A stretch of 64,000 nt of DNA from WYZ-LMO2 sp040514265 (GTDB lineage Archaea; Halobacteriota; Archaeoglobi; Archaeoglobales; Archaeoglobaceae). Below, one piece after another: positions 48,396 to 56,670 of this stretch (position 1 is its first letter; each line of letters starts with the position of its first letter). The stretch spans positions 1 through 64,000 of the forward strand of contig JBEVCD010000025.1 of NCBI GenBank assembly GCA_040514265.1, read 5' to 3'. A model generated the notes under the pieces. That model was not told where the DNA came from and made no database searches. It saw only the letters and a list, made by a program, of their open reading frames with translations. A program made the translations under genes and the position numbers.

Positions 48396-49145
48396 ATGAG
48401 CAGCATGATCGGCAGGTTCGTCTACTGCGGAAGAATCTACGAGGGGAGCTTCGAAATCGACGGCGAAGTTCTGGTCTACGATGGCGAAGAGATTCTGCTC
48501 GAATTCGTCAAGTTCCTGCCACCCGTGATGCCGAGCAAGATAGTAGCCGTGGGCTTGAACTACGTAGACCACGCAGCCGAGCTGAACATGCCCATTCCCG
48601 ACGAGCCGATAATATTCCTCAAGCCTCCGAGCGCGGTCATCGGCGATGGCGACCCCATACTGCTGCCGGATGTTGGAAGGGTGGACTACGAGGGCGAGCT
48701 TGCGGTCGTGATAAAGAAGAAGTGTAGAGACGTGAGAGACACCGAGGACGTTATTCTAGGCTACACGTGCTTCAACGACGTGACTGCGAGAGAGATTCAG
48801 GCTAAAGACGTTCAGTGGACGAGGGCGAAGAGCTTCGACACCTTCGCACCCATCGGTCCCTACGTAGCTGAGATCGACCCGAAGGGGCTCGAAATCGTCA
48901 CGAGGTTGAACGGTAAAGTTGTGCAAAAGTCGACGACGGCTAACATGATCTTCGACGTCTACGAGCTCGTCTCCTTCGTCTCGAAGGTCATGACCCTCTA
49001 CCCGGGGGACGTGATAGCCACCGGAACGCCAGCCGGCGTAGGGCAGCTGAAGCCCGGAGACATGGTGGAAGTCGAAATAGAGAAAATCGGCGTGCTGAGG
49101 AACAGAGCTGTAAAGCAGGGGAAGAATTTCACGTGCGTCTGCTAG
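48396..49145 (+). CDS. Fumarylacetoacetate hydrolase family protein
   Basis: A 249-residue FAH-fold enzyme with the C-terminal catalytic domain motifs KIVAVGLNYVDHAAELNMP (about residues 48-66), the metal ligands in VDYEGELAVVI (about 97) and FNDVTAREIQ, RAKSFDTFAPIGP, and GDVIATGTPAGVG. This family includes decarboxylases and hydratases of beta-keto or hydroxy-dioate acids (for example in aromatic breakdown or oxaloacetate turnover). Substrate cannot be told. The 3' end overlaps the RHH gene by 4 bp on the other strand. Confidence 0.87.
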   Translation: MSSMIGRFVYCGRIYEGSFEIDGEVLVYDGEEILLEFVKFLPPVMPSKIVAVGLNYVDHAAELNMPIPDEPIIFLKPPSAVIGDGDPILLPDVGRVDYEGELAVVIKKKCRDVRDTEDVILGYTCFNDVTAREIQAKDVQWTRAKSFDTFAPIGPYVAEIDPKGLEIVTRLNGKVVQKSTTANMIFDVYELVSFVSKVMTLYPGDVIATGTPAGVGQLKPGDMVEVEIEKIGVLRNRAVKQGKNFTCVC

Positions 49146-49996
49146 ACTATCTCACCTATCTTCGAGCAACCGTAACGCGAGAGGTCTTCGTCCGAGGTAA
49201 CGATGATAGCCGTAGCCGGACAAGAGCCGTCAACTTCAACTTCTGCCCTTCCACCGGCGAGAGAGGCTGCGTAGCTCGCGACAGCCTTAACTCCGTCACT
49301 CTTCACTGGAAAAACTCCGCTCGCCTCTCCGCTCTTTCTCAGCGAAACGATCCTTTTGACACCTTCGACGCTCGGGAGATCTTCGAGTCTGACGTCTCTC
49401 CTCACGAGCTTGCCCCAGAGGTATATCGAGTCCCCCCTCCTCGGCTCGTTTCTGAACCGCATGTCCCTGATACCGACGAGCGTTGCCGCGAAGAAGCTTT
49501 GTCTGGTGTCGAAGACCTCTTCGCAGCTCGCGAGAAAGACTTTGGCTTTCATCCTCTTGCCCACCGCGGATGCGAAAGTTCTGCAGAACCTGCGGGAGTA
49601 GTCGAAGTCGTTGCCCGTGACGACTGCTATTACCAGCGGTTCAACGAACCTGCACTCCGCCTCGACGAAAAGTTGACTCGCCATAACCTCTGCAACGAGC
49701 GACAGCTCCGCTTTCTCGTCGAGTCCCATCTCTCCGACGCCGGCGTAGCTGACGTTTACTACGGAGATAGAGAGCATATTGCCCAGATCCACGTTGACGG
49801 CGTCCCTCTCAACGAAGACGTCGAAAGTCTTCACGGGCAGCGAGGGTTTGAAGTAGAACCCGAGGTTCTCGATGAGAGCGAAATACACGGCGAGAGCAGA
49901 TCTAACGACTTCCGAGCGCGAGGAAAGCGTCCTCCTCGCAACCTCGTCGAGCTTTTTCAGGACATCCTCGCTCAGCCTGATAGCCACGGGCTTCAT
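49142..49996 (-). CDS. Ribbon-helix-helix protein with PurM/AIR-synthase-like C-terminal region
   Basis: Residues 1-45 are a ribbon-helix-helix DNA-binding domain (VAIRLSEDVLKKLDEVARRT, then SSRSEVVRSALAVYF). The remaining 240 residues do not look like a known effector domain of this class. They contain NVDLGNMLSISVVNVSYAGV, a GNDFDYS loop, RRGDSIYLWGKLVRRDV and a C-terminal DGSCPATAIIVTSDEDL, which recalls the PurM/SelD/ThiL fold (the GD-x-IYLWG strand especially). It is coupled by 4 bp to fdhD, so it may regulate or assist formate-dehydrogenase or Mo/W-enzyme maturation. This is an inference from context. Confidence 0.62.
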   Translation of the reverse strand: MKPVAIRLSEDVLKKLDEVARRTLSSRSEVVRSALAVYFALIENLGFYFKPSLPVKTFDVFVERDAVNVDLGNMLSISVVNVSYAGVGEMGLDEKAELSLVAEVMASQLFVEAECRFVEPLVIAVVTGNDFDYSRRFCRTFASAVGKRMKAKVFLASCEEVFDTRQSFFAATLVGIRDMRFRNEPRRGDSIYLWGKLVRRDVRLEDLPSVEGVKRIVSLRKSGEASGVFPVKSDGVKAVASYAASLAGGRAEVEVDGSCPATAIIVTSDEDLSRYGCSKIGEIV

Positions 49997-50667
49997 ACTT
50001 CGAGAGCTTTCCCCACGTAAGCTATGTTTGTTGCTGTCGATACTGCAGAAAGTCCGCTCAGCTTGCAGACTTCGAGGGCTGAGTCGAGGATCGCAGCCTT
50101 AGAAGCGACGAGCGGTATTCCGGAGCGAACACATTTCATCGCTATCCCCCTCGAAATCCTTCCTGAAAGGATCAGGAAGCTCTTTCTGAGGTCTTCTCCA
50201 GCCTTCAACGCTGCGCCGATCGCTTTATCGACGGCTGTATGTCTTCCAACATCGTATCTCAGATGCACGTCATCTCCGACGACCGCGGCGACGTGGTAAC
50301 CCCTCGTCCGCTTGTACTCCTCTATGTCGAGCATCTGGAGAGCTTCGATGACGTCGCCGAGTTTGAACTTCCTTCCAGCCTCGACCTCCGGGATTTTCTC
50401 GTTCTGCCTGTAAACCCCTATGCAGCCGGAGCTTCTGACTTCGACGGGAGGAATTTTGCTCTCGACGACCACCGTGACGCCGTAGGCGCATATCGAATAC
50501 TCGAACTCGTCCAGACTCTTTGCCAGACCCTCGGAGATCACGAAACCGACTACGAGGTCTTCGATGTCCTTTGGAGTGCACATTATCCTTAGCGGCACCT
50601 CGTTCACGAAGAGCGTTATCTGCGACTCCCGCGCTATTTCGAGCCTTTCGCCGATCTCGACTATCAC
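49993..50667 (-). CDS. fdhD: FdhD-like sulfurtransferase for formate dehydrogenase / Mo-W bis-MGD enzymes
   Basis: FdhD passes sulfur to the bis-MGD cofactor before insertion into formate dehydrogenase. The 224-residue protein has NEVPLRIMCTPKDIEDLVVG (about 25-44), the active-cysteine region VRSSGCIGVYRQ (about 80), YDVGRHTAVDKAIGAAL (about 138-154), LSGRISRGIAMKCVRSGIP (about 167) and the C-terminal TATNIAY. The usual two-cysteine loop (CxxC) appears as a single cysteine. It is the first gene of a two-gene unit with the RHH protein and diverges from a ferredoxin gene. Confidence 0.9.
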   Translation of the reverse strand: MIVEIGERLEIARESQITLFVNEVPLRIMCTPKDIEDLVVGFVISEGLAKSLDEFEYSICAYGVTVVVESKIPPVEVRSSGCIGVYRQNEKIPEVEAGRKFKLGDVIEALQMLDIEEYKRTRGYHVAAVVGDDVHLRYDVGRHTAVDKAIGAALKAGEDLRKSFLILSGRISRGIAMKCVRSGIPLVASKAAILDSALEVCKLSGLSAVSTATNIAYVGKALEV

Positions 50668-50723
50668 ACAGCAACTTTTCCCGTCTGCAAAAAACTCTTA
50701 TTCTTCGCTCCCGAAGCGCTGGC

Positions 50724-50906
50724 ATGGGTAGAAGAGCCGTCGTCGACCGGCGGAAGTGCGCCTACTGCGGAGCCTGTGTAGCTGTCTGCAACCTTTTAGC
50801 CAACGAGCTCGTCGAGACTTTCCTCGAAATCCGCGAGAACTGCAACGGTTGCGGCGTTTGCGTCAAGGTCTGCCCGGTCGGCGCACTCAGCGTGGTGGAG
50901 GTGTAG
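50724..50906 (+). CDS. Small 2[4Fe-4S]-type ferredoxin
   Basis: A 60-residue ferredoxin with two cluster motifs, RKCAYCGACVAVC (about residues 10-22) and ENCNGCGVCVKVCPVGAL (about 38-55). The first lacks the proline after the last cysteine. Start is ATG 50724. It ends 3 bp before the geranylgeranyl reductase gene, a pairing known from other Archaea where the ferredoxin donates electrons for saturation of the isoprenoid chains. Confidence 0.88.
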   Translation: MGRRAVVDRRKCAYCGACVAVCNLLANELVETFLEIRENCNGCGVCVKVCPVGALSVVEV

Positions 50907-50909
50907 CTC

Positions 50910-52076
50910 ATGTACGACGTTGTCGTCGTAGGAGCGGGACCGGCTGGGAGCATGACCGCAAAAACAGCGGCTGAGGAAGGTCTCAGGGTTCTGCTCGTCG
51001 AAAAGAGGCAGGAAATCGGTGTTCCGGTGAGATGCGCCGAGGGAATAAGCAAAGAAGCGCTTTCTAGGTTCTTCGAAATCGACGACAGGTGGATAGCTGC
51101 GGAAGTTATCGGTGCAAAGATATACGCCCCGGACATGACGGAAATAGTCATGAGCGAGGAGAGGGCTGGAAACGAGGTCGGTTACGTGCTTGAGAGGAAG
51201 ATATTCGACCGGGCAATAGCCAGAATGGCTGCGAAAGCGGGAGCGGACGTTTACGTCAAGACGACTTTCGAGGGTTTTGAGCGAGCAGACGAAGGACTGC
51301 GCGTCAAACTCAGGCGCGTCGGCGAGGAGTGGGAAGTCGAGACAAAGATACTCGTGGGCGCGGACGGCGTTGAAAGCAGAGTGGGTAGGATGGCTGGGAT
51401 AACGAAGACCCTGAAACTCAGCGAGATCGAGAGCTGTGCGCAGTATCTGATGACGGGTCTCGACATCGACCCCGACTACACGTACTTCTACGTCGGTCGA
51501 AGCGTAGCCCCTGGAGGCTACGCGTGGATATTTCCGAAGGGTAACGGTTCGGCTAACGTAGGCTTGGGAGTTCTGCCCTCTATGGCTGAGAAACCGGCTA
51601 AAGCGTACCTCGACGAGTTCGTTGCGAGGATGGGGCTTAACGGAAAGGTGGTCGAATTCGTAGCCGGTGCTGTGCCCGTCTACGGAGAGATCGAGACGGC
51701 GGTTGCGGACAACATCATGCTGGTCGGCGATGCCGCATATCACGCGGACCCCATTACGGGAGGGGGAATAGCGAACGCGCTCGCGGCGGGTTATCATGCG
51801 GGGAAGGTTGCAGCCGAAGCCGTTAAGAGGGGCGACTTCAGTAAGGACTTCCTCCGCAGGTACGACGAGCTCTGGAAGAAGGACTTCGGCTGGAAGCTGA
51901 GGAGGAACAAAAAGCTTCAGGAGAAGTTCCTGAAGATGGACGACGCCACCCTGAGCAAGCTCGCGAGGAGCTTAGCCGGAAAAAATCTGAAGGAGATGAG
52001 CGTCAGGGCTATAGTCGTCGAACTTCTCAAAGCTCACCCGAAGCTTCTGTGGGACCTCAAAGACCTCTTCATATGA
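50910..52076 (+). CDS. Digeranylgeranylglycerophospholipid (geranylgeranyl) reductase
   Basis: Saturates the double bonds of archaeal membrane lipid side chains. The 388-residue flavoprotein has the FAD dinucleotide loop VVVGAGPAGSMTAKTAAEEG, VGVPVRCAEGIS-type region around residue 38 (IGVPVRCAEGISKEAL, containing the conserved redox-active cysteine), LVGADGVESRVGRMAG (about 148) and GDAAYHADPITGGGIANAL (about 272-290). Size and motifs match archaeal GGR. It is preceded by its likely electron donor ferredoxin. Its end overlaps gyrA by 8 bp on the other strand. Confidence 0.93.
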   Translation: MYDVVVVGAGPAGSMTAKTAAEEGLRVLLVEKRQEIGVPVRCAEGISKEALSRFFEIDDRWIAAEVIGAKIYAPDMTEIVMSEERAGNEVGYVLERKIFDRAIARMAAKAGADVYVKTTFEGFERADEGLRVKLRRVGEEWEVETKILVGADGVESRVGRMAGITKTLKLSEIESCAQYLMTGLDIDPDYTYFYVGRSVAPGGYAWIFPKGNGSANVGLGVLPSMAEKPAKAYLDEFVARMGLNGKVVEFVAGAVPVYGEIETAVADNIMLVGDAAYHADPITGGGIANALAAGYHAGKVAAEAVKRGDFSKDFLRRYDELWKKDFGWKLRRNKKLQEKFLKMDDATLSKLARSLAGKNLKEMSVRAIVVELLKAHPKLLWDLKDLFI

Positions 52077-54390
52077 CCAGAACTTTTTTGATTCCCCTCT
52101 TCGCCAGCGCGACTCCGCTCGAATTCCTCCCCTGAACGGGCAACCCCTTCGTTGCAACTCTGATGCAGTAGCCGTCCGGCGTAAAGGCGATCAGCTCCTC
52201 TCCCTCAAACTCGACCGCAACGAGCTCGCCAGTTTTCTCGGTTATCCTGTGCCCTATTACTCCGGTTGCGCCTCTCGAAACCTTTCTGAACTCTTCGAGC
52301 GGTGTCCTCTTTCCGTAGCCGTTCGCAGTCACAGTTATGACGTGTTCGCCGTCGCCGCAGGCTAAGCTGACGACTTCGTCGCCGTTCTTCAGCTTAACAC
52401 CCACAACCCCCCTCGCCGTCCTTCCGTACTCTGGCACCTCGTCGACGCTCGTCCTCACAACCTGCCCTTTGCGGGTCGCTATGAGCAGCTCTCCTCCCCT
52501 AACGAGCTTGACGTCCGCTATCTCTGCCGAAGAAGCCCTTATTCCGGCTCTCTTCGCGTTCTCGAACTCCTCCACTCTGACCCTCTTGACGTAGCCGTCG
52601 GGCGACACCATCACCACGCTACCCTCGAAGCTGCGAAATCCCAGCACAGATACGACCCTATCACCGTTTTCCAGCCTTATGAATTTCTTCAGCGGCGCAC
52701 CTCTGGCGCTCCTTTCAGCCCTCTGTATTTCCGAGGCGTTCACCCAGAAGACCTTCCCGCTGTTGGTGAAGATCAGCAGCTTATCGAGCGTGCTGCAAAC
52801 GGTCGCAGCCGCGACGCTCATTCCGAAGTTCAATCCAAGCCCGCCCCTGAGCTGCAGCCTGAACTCGTCCAGCGGGACCCTCTTCGCGAAACCGTCGTCG
52901 CTTACGGCAACGATGCACAGCTCCTCGCTTACGAGGTCGCTCTCGCTTATCTCCTCCGCCTCCTCCAGTATCTGGGTCCTCCTCTCGTCCCCGTATTTTT
53001 CCTTGATCTCCTCAAGCTCCCTCAGGAGTATCGCGTCGACCTTCTTAGCGTCGGCGAGTATAGATTCGAGTTCGAAGATCTTTTTCCTGAGCTCCTCATA
53101 CTCCTTTAAAAGAGCGTCTATCTCGATAGCCGTAAGCCTCTGCAGCCTCATCTGCAGCACGGCGTTAGCCTGCTCCTCGCTTAGGGAGTACCTGTCGATC
53201 AGAGCTTTCCTAGCCTCCTCAGGCGTTTTGCAACTTCTTATTAGCTGTACGGCGTTGTCGAGATCTTCAACGATCCTCTTCAGACCCTCGACTACGTGTA
53301 ACCTCTTTCTCGCGTTCTCAAGTTCGAACCGCGTCCTCCTTTTTATGACCTCCCTCCTGTGCTCGACGAAGGTTGCTATCATCTCCTTGAGGTTAAGTAT
53401 GCGCGGCTCGTTGTCGACGAGTGCCAGATTTATTATCCCGAACGTCGTCTGCAGGTTCGAGTATGCGTAGAGTTTCTTGATGACGATCTCCGCATCGCTC
53501 GCATCGCGAAGCTCGATTACGACCCTTATCCCCTCCCTGTCGGACTCGTCTCTGACGGCTTTTATCTCCTCTATTTTCTCCCTAGCCAGCTCGGCTATCT
53601 GCTCCACCAGCCGGGCTTTGTTGACCATGTAAGGAACTTCCCTGATGACGACGTTCTTTCCCTCTATCTCAACCCTGCCCCTTACGGTTATTTTTCCCCT
53701 TCCGGTTTCGTACGCCTCTTTTATTCCTTCAACGCCGACGATAACTCCGCCGGTCGGGAAGTCCGGACCTCTTACAAACTTCATGAGCTCTTCAACGCTA
53801 CAGTCTGGGTTTCTTACATAGTACGCTATAGCGTCACAAACTTCCGAGAGGTTGTGCGGCGGTATGTTGGTAGCCATTCCAACGGCTATGCCGCTGGAGC
53901 CGTTTATCAGAAGGTTCGGAATCTTAGCTGGTAAGACGACCGGTTCCTTGAGTGTGGCGTCGAAGTTGGGAAGGAAATCCACGACGTCCTTGTCTATGTC
54001 GGCGAGCATCTCCTCGGCTATCTTCGTCAGCCTTGCTTCAGTGTACCTCATCGCAGCTGGTGCATCGCCGTCGATGCTGCCGAAGTTCCCCTGCCCGTCT
54101 ATGAGGGGATAGCGCATCGTGAAGTCCTGAGCCATCCTGACCAGCGCATCGTAGACCGCTGCATCGCCATGGGGGTGGTACTTACCGAGAACCTCTCCGA
54201 CTATCCTCGCCGACTTGCGGTGCGGTCTGTTGCTGAAGAGACCCATCTCGAACATCGCGTAGAGGATCCGTCGCTGCACGGGTTTCAGCCCGTCCCTGGC
54301 GTCGGGTATAGCCCTTCCCACTATAACGCTCATCGCGTAGTCAATGTAGGAACTCTTCAGCTCGTCACTGATGTCCCTAATCAGCTCCAT
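52069..54390 (-). CDS. gyrA: DNA gyrase subunit A
   Basis: The breakage-reunion subunit of gyrase, a bacterial-origin type II topoisomerase found in Archaeoglobales and several other euryarchaea. The 773-residue protein begins ELKSSYIDYAMSVIVGRAIP and has the catalytic tyrosine in PAAMRYTEARL (about residue 116). GKYHPHGDAAVYDALVRMAQ precedes it, and the C-terminal half carries the beta-pinwheel repeats (GD-x-VVS..., GRTARGVVGVKL) that wrap DNA. TTTTTAAT (minus strand, 54412-54419) lies about 22 bp before the ATG, implying a leaderless message. gyrB is not in the window. Confidence 0.96.
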   Translation of the reverse strand: MELIRDISDELKSSYIDYAMSVIVGRAIPDARDGLKPVQRRILYAMFEMGLFSNRPHRKSARIVGEVLGKYHPHGDAAVYDALVRMAQDFTMRYPLIDGQGNFGSIDGDAPAAMRYTEARLTKIAEEMLADIDKDVVDFLPNFDATLKEPVVLPAKIPNLLINGSSGIAVGMATNIPPHNLSEVCDAIAYYVRNPDCSVEELMKFVRGPDFPTGGVIVGVEGIKEAYETGRGKITVRGRVEIEGKNVVIREVPYMVNKARLVEQIAELAREKIEEIKAVRDESDREGIRVVIELRDASDAEIVIKKLYAYSNLQTTFGIINLALVDNEPRILNLKEMIATFVEHRREVIKRRTRFELENARKRLHVVEGLKRIVEDLDNAVQLIRSCKTPEEARKALIDRYSLSEEQANAVLQMRLQRLTAIEIDALLKEYEELRKKIFELESILADAKKVDAILLRELEEIKEKYGDERRTQILEEAEEISESDLVSEELCIVAVSDDGFAKRVPLDEFRLQLRGGLGLNFGMSVAAATVCSTLDKLLIFTNSGKVFWVNASEIQRAERSARGAPLKKFIRLENGDRVVSVLGFRSFEGSVVMVSPDGYVKRVRVEEFENAKRAGIRASSAEIADVKLVRGGELLIATRKGQVVRTSVDEVPEYGRTARGVVGVKLKNGDEVVSLACGDGEHVITVTANGYGKRTPLEEFRKVSRGATGVIGHRITEKTGELVAVEFEGEELIAFTPDGYCIRVATKGLPVQGRNSSGVALAKRGIKKVLVI

Positions 54391-54463
54391 TTCCCAGCTT
54401 TGGAGCTGCGATTAAAAACTGTTAGCGAAAGGGTTTTTAATTGCGGTAACGAAGCTCTGCCGA

Positions 54464-54537
54464 GCCGAGGTGGCCTAGCTGGTCGGGGCGACGGACTCAT
54501 AATCCGTAGGTCCCGGGTTCGAATCCCGGCCTCGGCA
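54464..54537 (+). tRNA. tRNA with CAU anticodon, most likely elongator tRNA-Met
   Basis: A 74-nt cloverleaf: acceptor GCCGAGG/CCTCGGC, D arm GGCCTAGCTGGTCGGGGC, anticodon loop CTCATAA (CAU) in ACGGA/TCCGT, T arm CCGGGTTCGAATCCCGG, discriminator A, CCA not encoded, no intron. The context fits elongator Met; initiator tRNA has a different anticodon stem (GGG/CCC), and tRNA-Ile2(CAU) cannot be fully excluded. TTTTTAAT at 54434-54441 lies about 25 bp upstream as TATA box. Confidence 0.93.
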
Positions 54538-54615
54538 TTTTTCCAAACGTTCAATCTTCTCCGCATGACTCTTATACGTGATCGGTTTTGCTCTTCAGTT
54601 TAAAACTCAACAACC

Positions 54616-54759
54616 TCAAGAAAGTCTGATTCCGTATCTCGACAGAAATCTCTTCAGCGTTTTTGCGTCTAATATTTCCGAGATTCACAACGATTTCAAC
54701 ATTCTGAGTTTGAACACTCCGTTTTCGTAGACGGCTTCAAAGAACCGGGGTAGAGGATT
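54616..54759 (-). pseudogene. Relic reading frame with internal stop
   Basis: One minus-strand frame reads RFFEAVYENGVFKLRMLKSL, a TGA at 54685-54687, then ISEILDAKTLKRFLSRYGIR and a TGA at 54616-54618. Both halves look like genuine protein text in the same frame and the region is more AT-rich than its neighbours. The segment FEAVYENGVFK resembles the start of DUF104-type antitoxins or the end of a transposase-like protein; neither can be proved. There is no intact start. It is probably a decayed accessory gene between tRNA-Met and wtpA, a common insertion spot. Confidence 0.35.
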
Positions 54760-54955
54760 AGAGTTTTTCAGTGTTGCTCGACCGGTTCAGGGTTTATATC
54801 TTGGATTTTGGCGACAAGGATGTACTGTTTGAATTAGGGAAATCCTCTGGTTCAAAAAGCTTGCAATCCCACAGCATCCTGGTCGTGCAAGATCAGAATC
54901 AGTTCATCCTCGACGCTACGATGAGGTTTATTAGTCTTTGTTCCGAAGTTAAACC
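54760..54955. other. AT-richer intergenic stretch before wtpA
   Basis: Together with the relic next to it this is the longest gene-poor stretch in the window (54538-54955). A 62-codon open frame at 54771-54959 (+) has no recognisable motif. TTTATTAG at 54927-54934 is the likely TATA box of wtpA, about 22 bp before its GTG start; TTTATATC near 54791 is a second TATA-like site without a visible gene. Confidence 0.5.
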
Positions 54956-55933
54956 GTGAGGGTCTGGCTGGCGTTGATCCTCGCAGCACTGCTGCTCGCT
55001 TGCGTGTCCGGCAGAACTTTGAAGGTGTTCCACGCTGGTTCTCTCGGTGAACCCCTAAAAGACGTAAGCGAGGCTTTCGAAGAGCTCGCCAGGCGGAGAG
55101 GTTACGCTGTAGAGGTACAAGCTGAGGCGAGCGGAAGCGTCGTGGCTGTGAGGAAGGTTACAGACCTCGGCAAGACGGCGGACATCGTTGCCGTTTCCGA
55201 CTACACCCTGATACCTCAGCTCCTCATGCCGAACTTCACCGACTTCTACGTCCTGTTCGCGACGAACGAGATCGTATTAGCCTTCAGCGAGGAGAGCAAG
55301 TACGCTGGGGAGATAAACTCCGAAAACTGGTACGAGGTTCTGGCGAGGGAAGACGTGAGCTTCGGGTTCAGCGATCCGAATCAGGATCCTTGCGGCTACC
55401 GGTCGCTGATGGTTCTGAAGCTCGCGGAAATGTACTACGGAAAGCCTGTTTTCGAACTGATCGAGAAAAATACGAACATAAGAAGCGAGGGCGGACGGAT
55501 AATCGTCCCGGCTAATGTCGAGGTGAGCGAAAAAGTCGTGGTGAGACCGAAGGAGGTTGAACTGAGCGCTCTGGTCGAGAGCGGAGCCGTTGATTACATT
55601 TTTATATACAGGAGCGTCGCAGAGCAGCACGGGCTTAGATACTTGGAGCTTCCCGACGAGATAAACCTCGGAAACTACTCGCTGGCAGAGTACTACGAAA
55701 AGGTCAGCGTGACGCTGGGATCGGGCGAAATCGTTGCGAAACCCATAACGTACGGAATCACCGTTCTGAAGAGCGCGCCCAACAGGGAGCTGGCGATCGA
55801 ATATTTGAAGTTCCTCCTGAGCGAGGAAGGTAAGAGAATATTCGAGGAGCACCATCTGAGTTTCCTTTCGCCTCCCGTAGCGTTCGGAAACGTGCCCGAA
55901 GAGCTTAGGGGACTCGTCGAGGTGGTGGGGTGA
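54956..55933 (+). CDS. wtpA: Tungstate/molybdate ABC transporter, substrate-binding protein
   Basis: The extracytoplasmic binding protein of the WtpABC uptake system, which captures tungstate and molybdate. The 325-residue protein has a signal peptide ending in a lipobox-like LLLACVSG. The ModA/WtpA fold follows: LKVFHAGSLGEPLKDVSEAF (about residues 22-41), DIVAVSDYTLIPQLLMP (about 80), SFGFSDPNQDPCGYRSLMVL (about 140-159) and a late SALVESGAVDYIFIYRSVAE. The DPNQDPCGYRS loop is typical of the WtpA subgroup. It overlaps wtpB by 4 bp. Confidence 0.94.
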   Translation: MRVWLALILAALLLACVSGRTLKVFHAGSLGEPLKDVSEAFEELARRRGYAVEVQAEASGSVVAVRKVTDLGKTADIVAVSDYTLIPQLLMPNFTDFYVLFATNEIVLAFSEESKYAGEINSENWYEVLAREDVSFGFSDPNQDPCGYRSLMVLKLAEMYYGKPVFELIEKNTNIRSEGGRIIVPANVEVSEKVVVRPKEVELSALVESGAVDYIFIYRSVAEQHGLRYLELPDEINLGNYSLAEYYEKVSVTLGSGEIVAKPITYGITVLKSAPNRELAIEYLKFLLSEEGKRIFEEHHLSFLSPPVAFGNVPEELRGLVEVVG

Positions 55934-56670
55934 GGGACTACACGACGTTTCTCTTCGCAGCCCTCGGATCTTTTCTCGTCGCGTACATCCTCTTCCCACT
56001 CCTTCTAACCATATGGAGCCAGATCCTTGACTTTGAATCCGTTATCACCGCTCTGCACGACGAACTCGTGTGGGAATCGCTGAAAAACACCCTTCTGACT
56101 TCCACGGCGACGGTGCTGATTTCGCTGTTTCTCGGCGTCCCCCTCGGATACGTTCTGGCTAGAAAGGAATTCCGCGGTAAGAGCTTGATTCAGAGCGTGG
56201 TAGACGTTCCCATCGTGATCCCACACTCCGTGGTCGGAGTGATGCTCATAATCTCTTTCCCCTTCATAGTCGACAGCTACGCCGGAATCGTAGCTGCCAT
56301 GCTCTTCGTTTCGGCTCCGTTCGTCGTGAACTCCGCGAGGGACGGATTTCTCGCCGTAGACGAAAGACTGGAGCACGTCGCAAGAACTTTAGGTGCTTCG
56401 AGGCTGAGGACGTTCTTCACGGTCACGCTGCCCATAGCGGCGCCCTCGATACTGAGCGGAGCGGTGATGTGCTGGGCGAGGGCTATGAGCGAGGTTGGCG
56501 CGATACTCATCGTCGCTTACTACCCGAAGACCGCTCAGGTCCTCGTCATGGACTACTTCAACAACTACGGCTTGCGTGCGGCGATGCCGATAGCCACGCT
56601 GATGATCGGAATAAGCCTCACGATCTTCGTCGTCCTCAGGAAGCTGGTGAGCGGGAATGCTGAGGGTTGA
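55930..56670 (+). CDS. wtpB: Tungstate/molybdate ABC transporter, permease
   Basis: A 246-residue ModB-type permease with about six membrane spans. The cytoplasmic coupling loop around VARTLGASRLRTFFTVTLPI (about 155-174, the EAA region) matches the family. It begins inside the wtpA stop codon and ends 14 bp into wtpC, so all three genes are translated as one unit. Structure of the Archaeoglobus ModBC homologue is well known and this protein matches that subunit's size. Confidence 0.94.
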   Translation: MRDYTTFLFAALGSFLVAYILFPLLLTIWSQILDFESVITALHDELVWESLKNTLLTSTATVLISLFLGVPLGYVLARKEFRGKSLIQSVVDVPIVIPHSVVGVMLIISFPFIVDSYAGIVAAMLFVSAPFVVNSARDGFLAVDERLEHVARTLGASRLRTFFTVTLPIAAPSILSGAVMCWARAMSEVGAILIVAYYPKTAQVLVMDYFNNYGLRAAMPIATLMIGISLTIFVVLRKLVSGNAEG

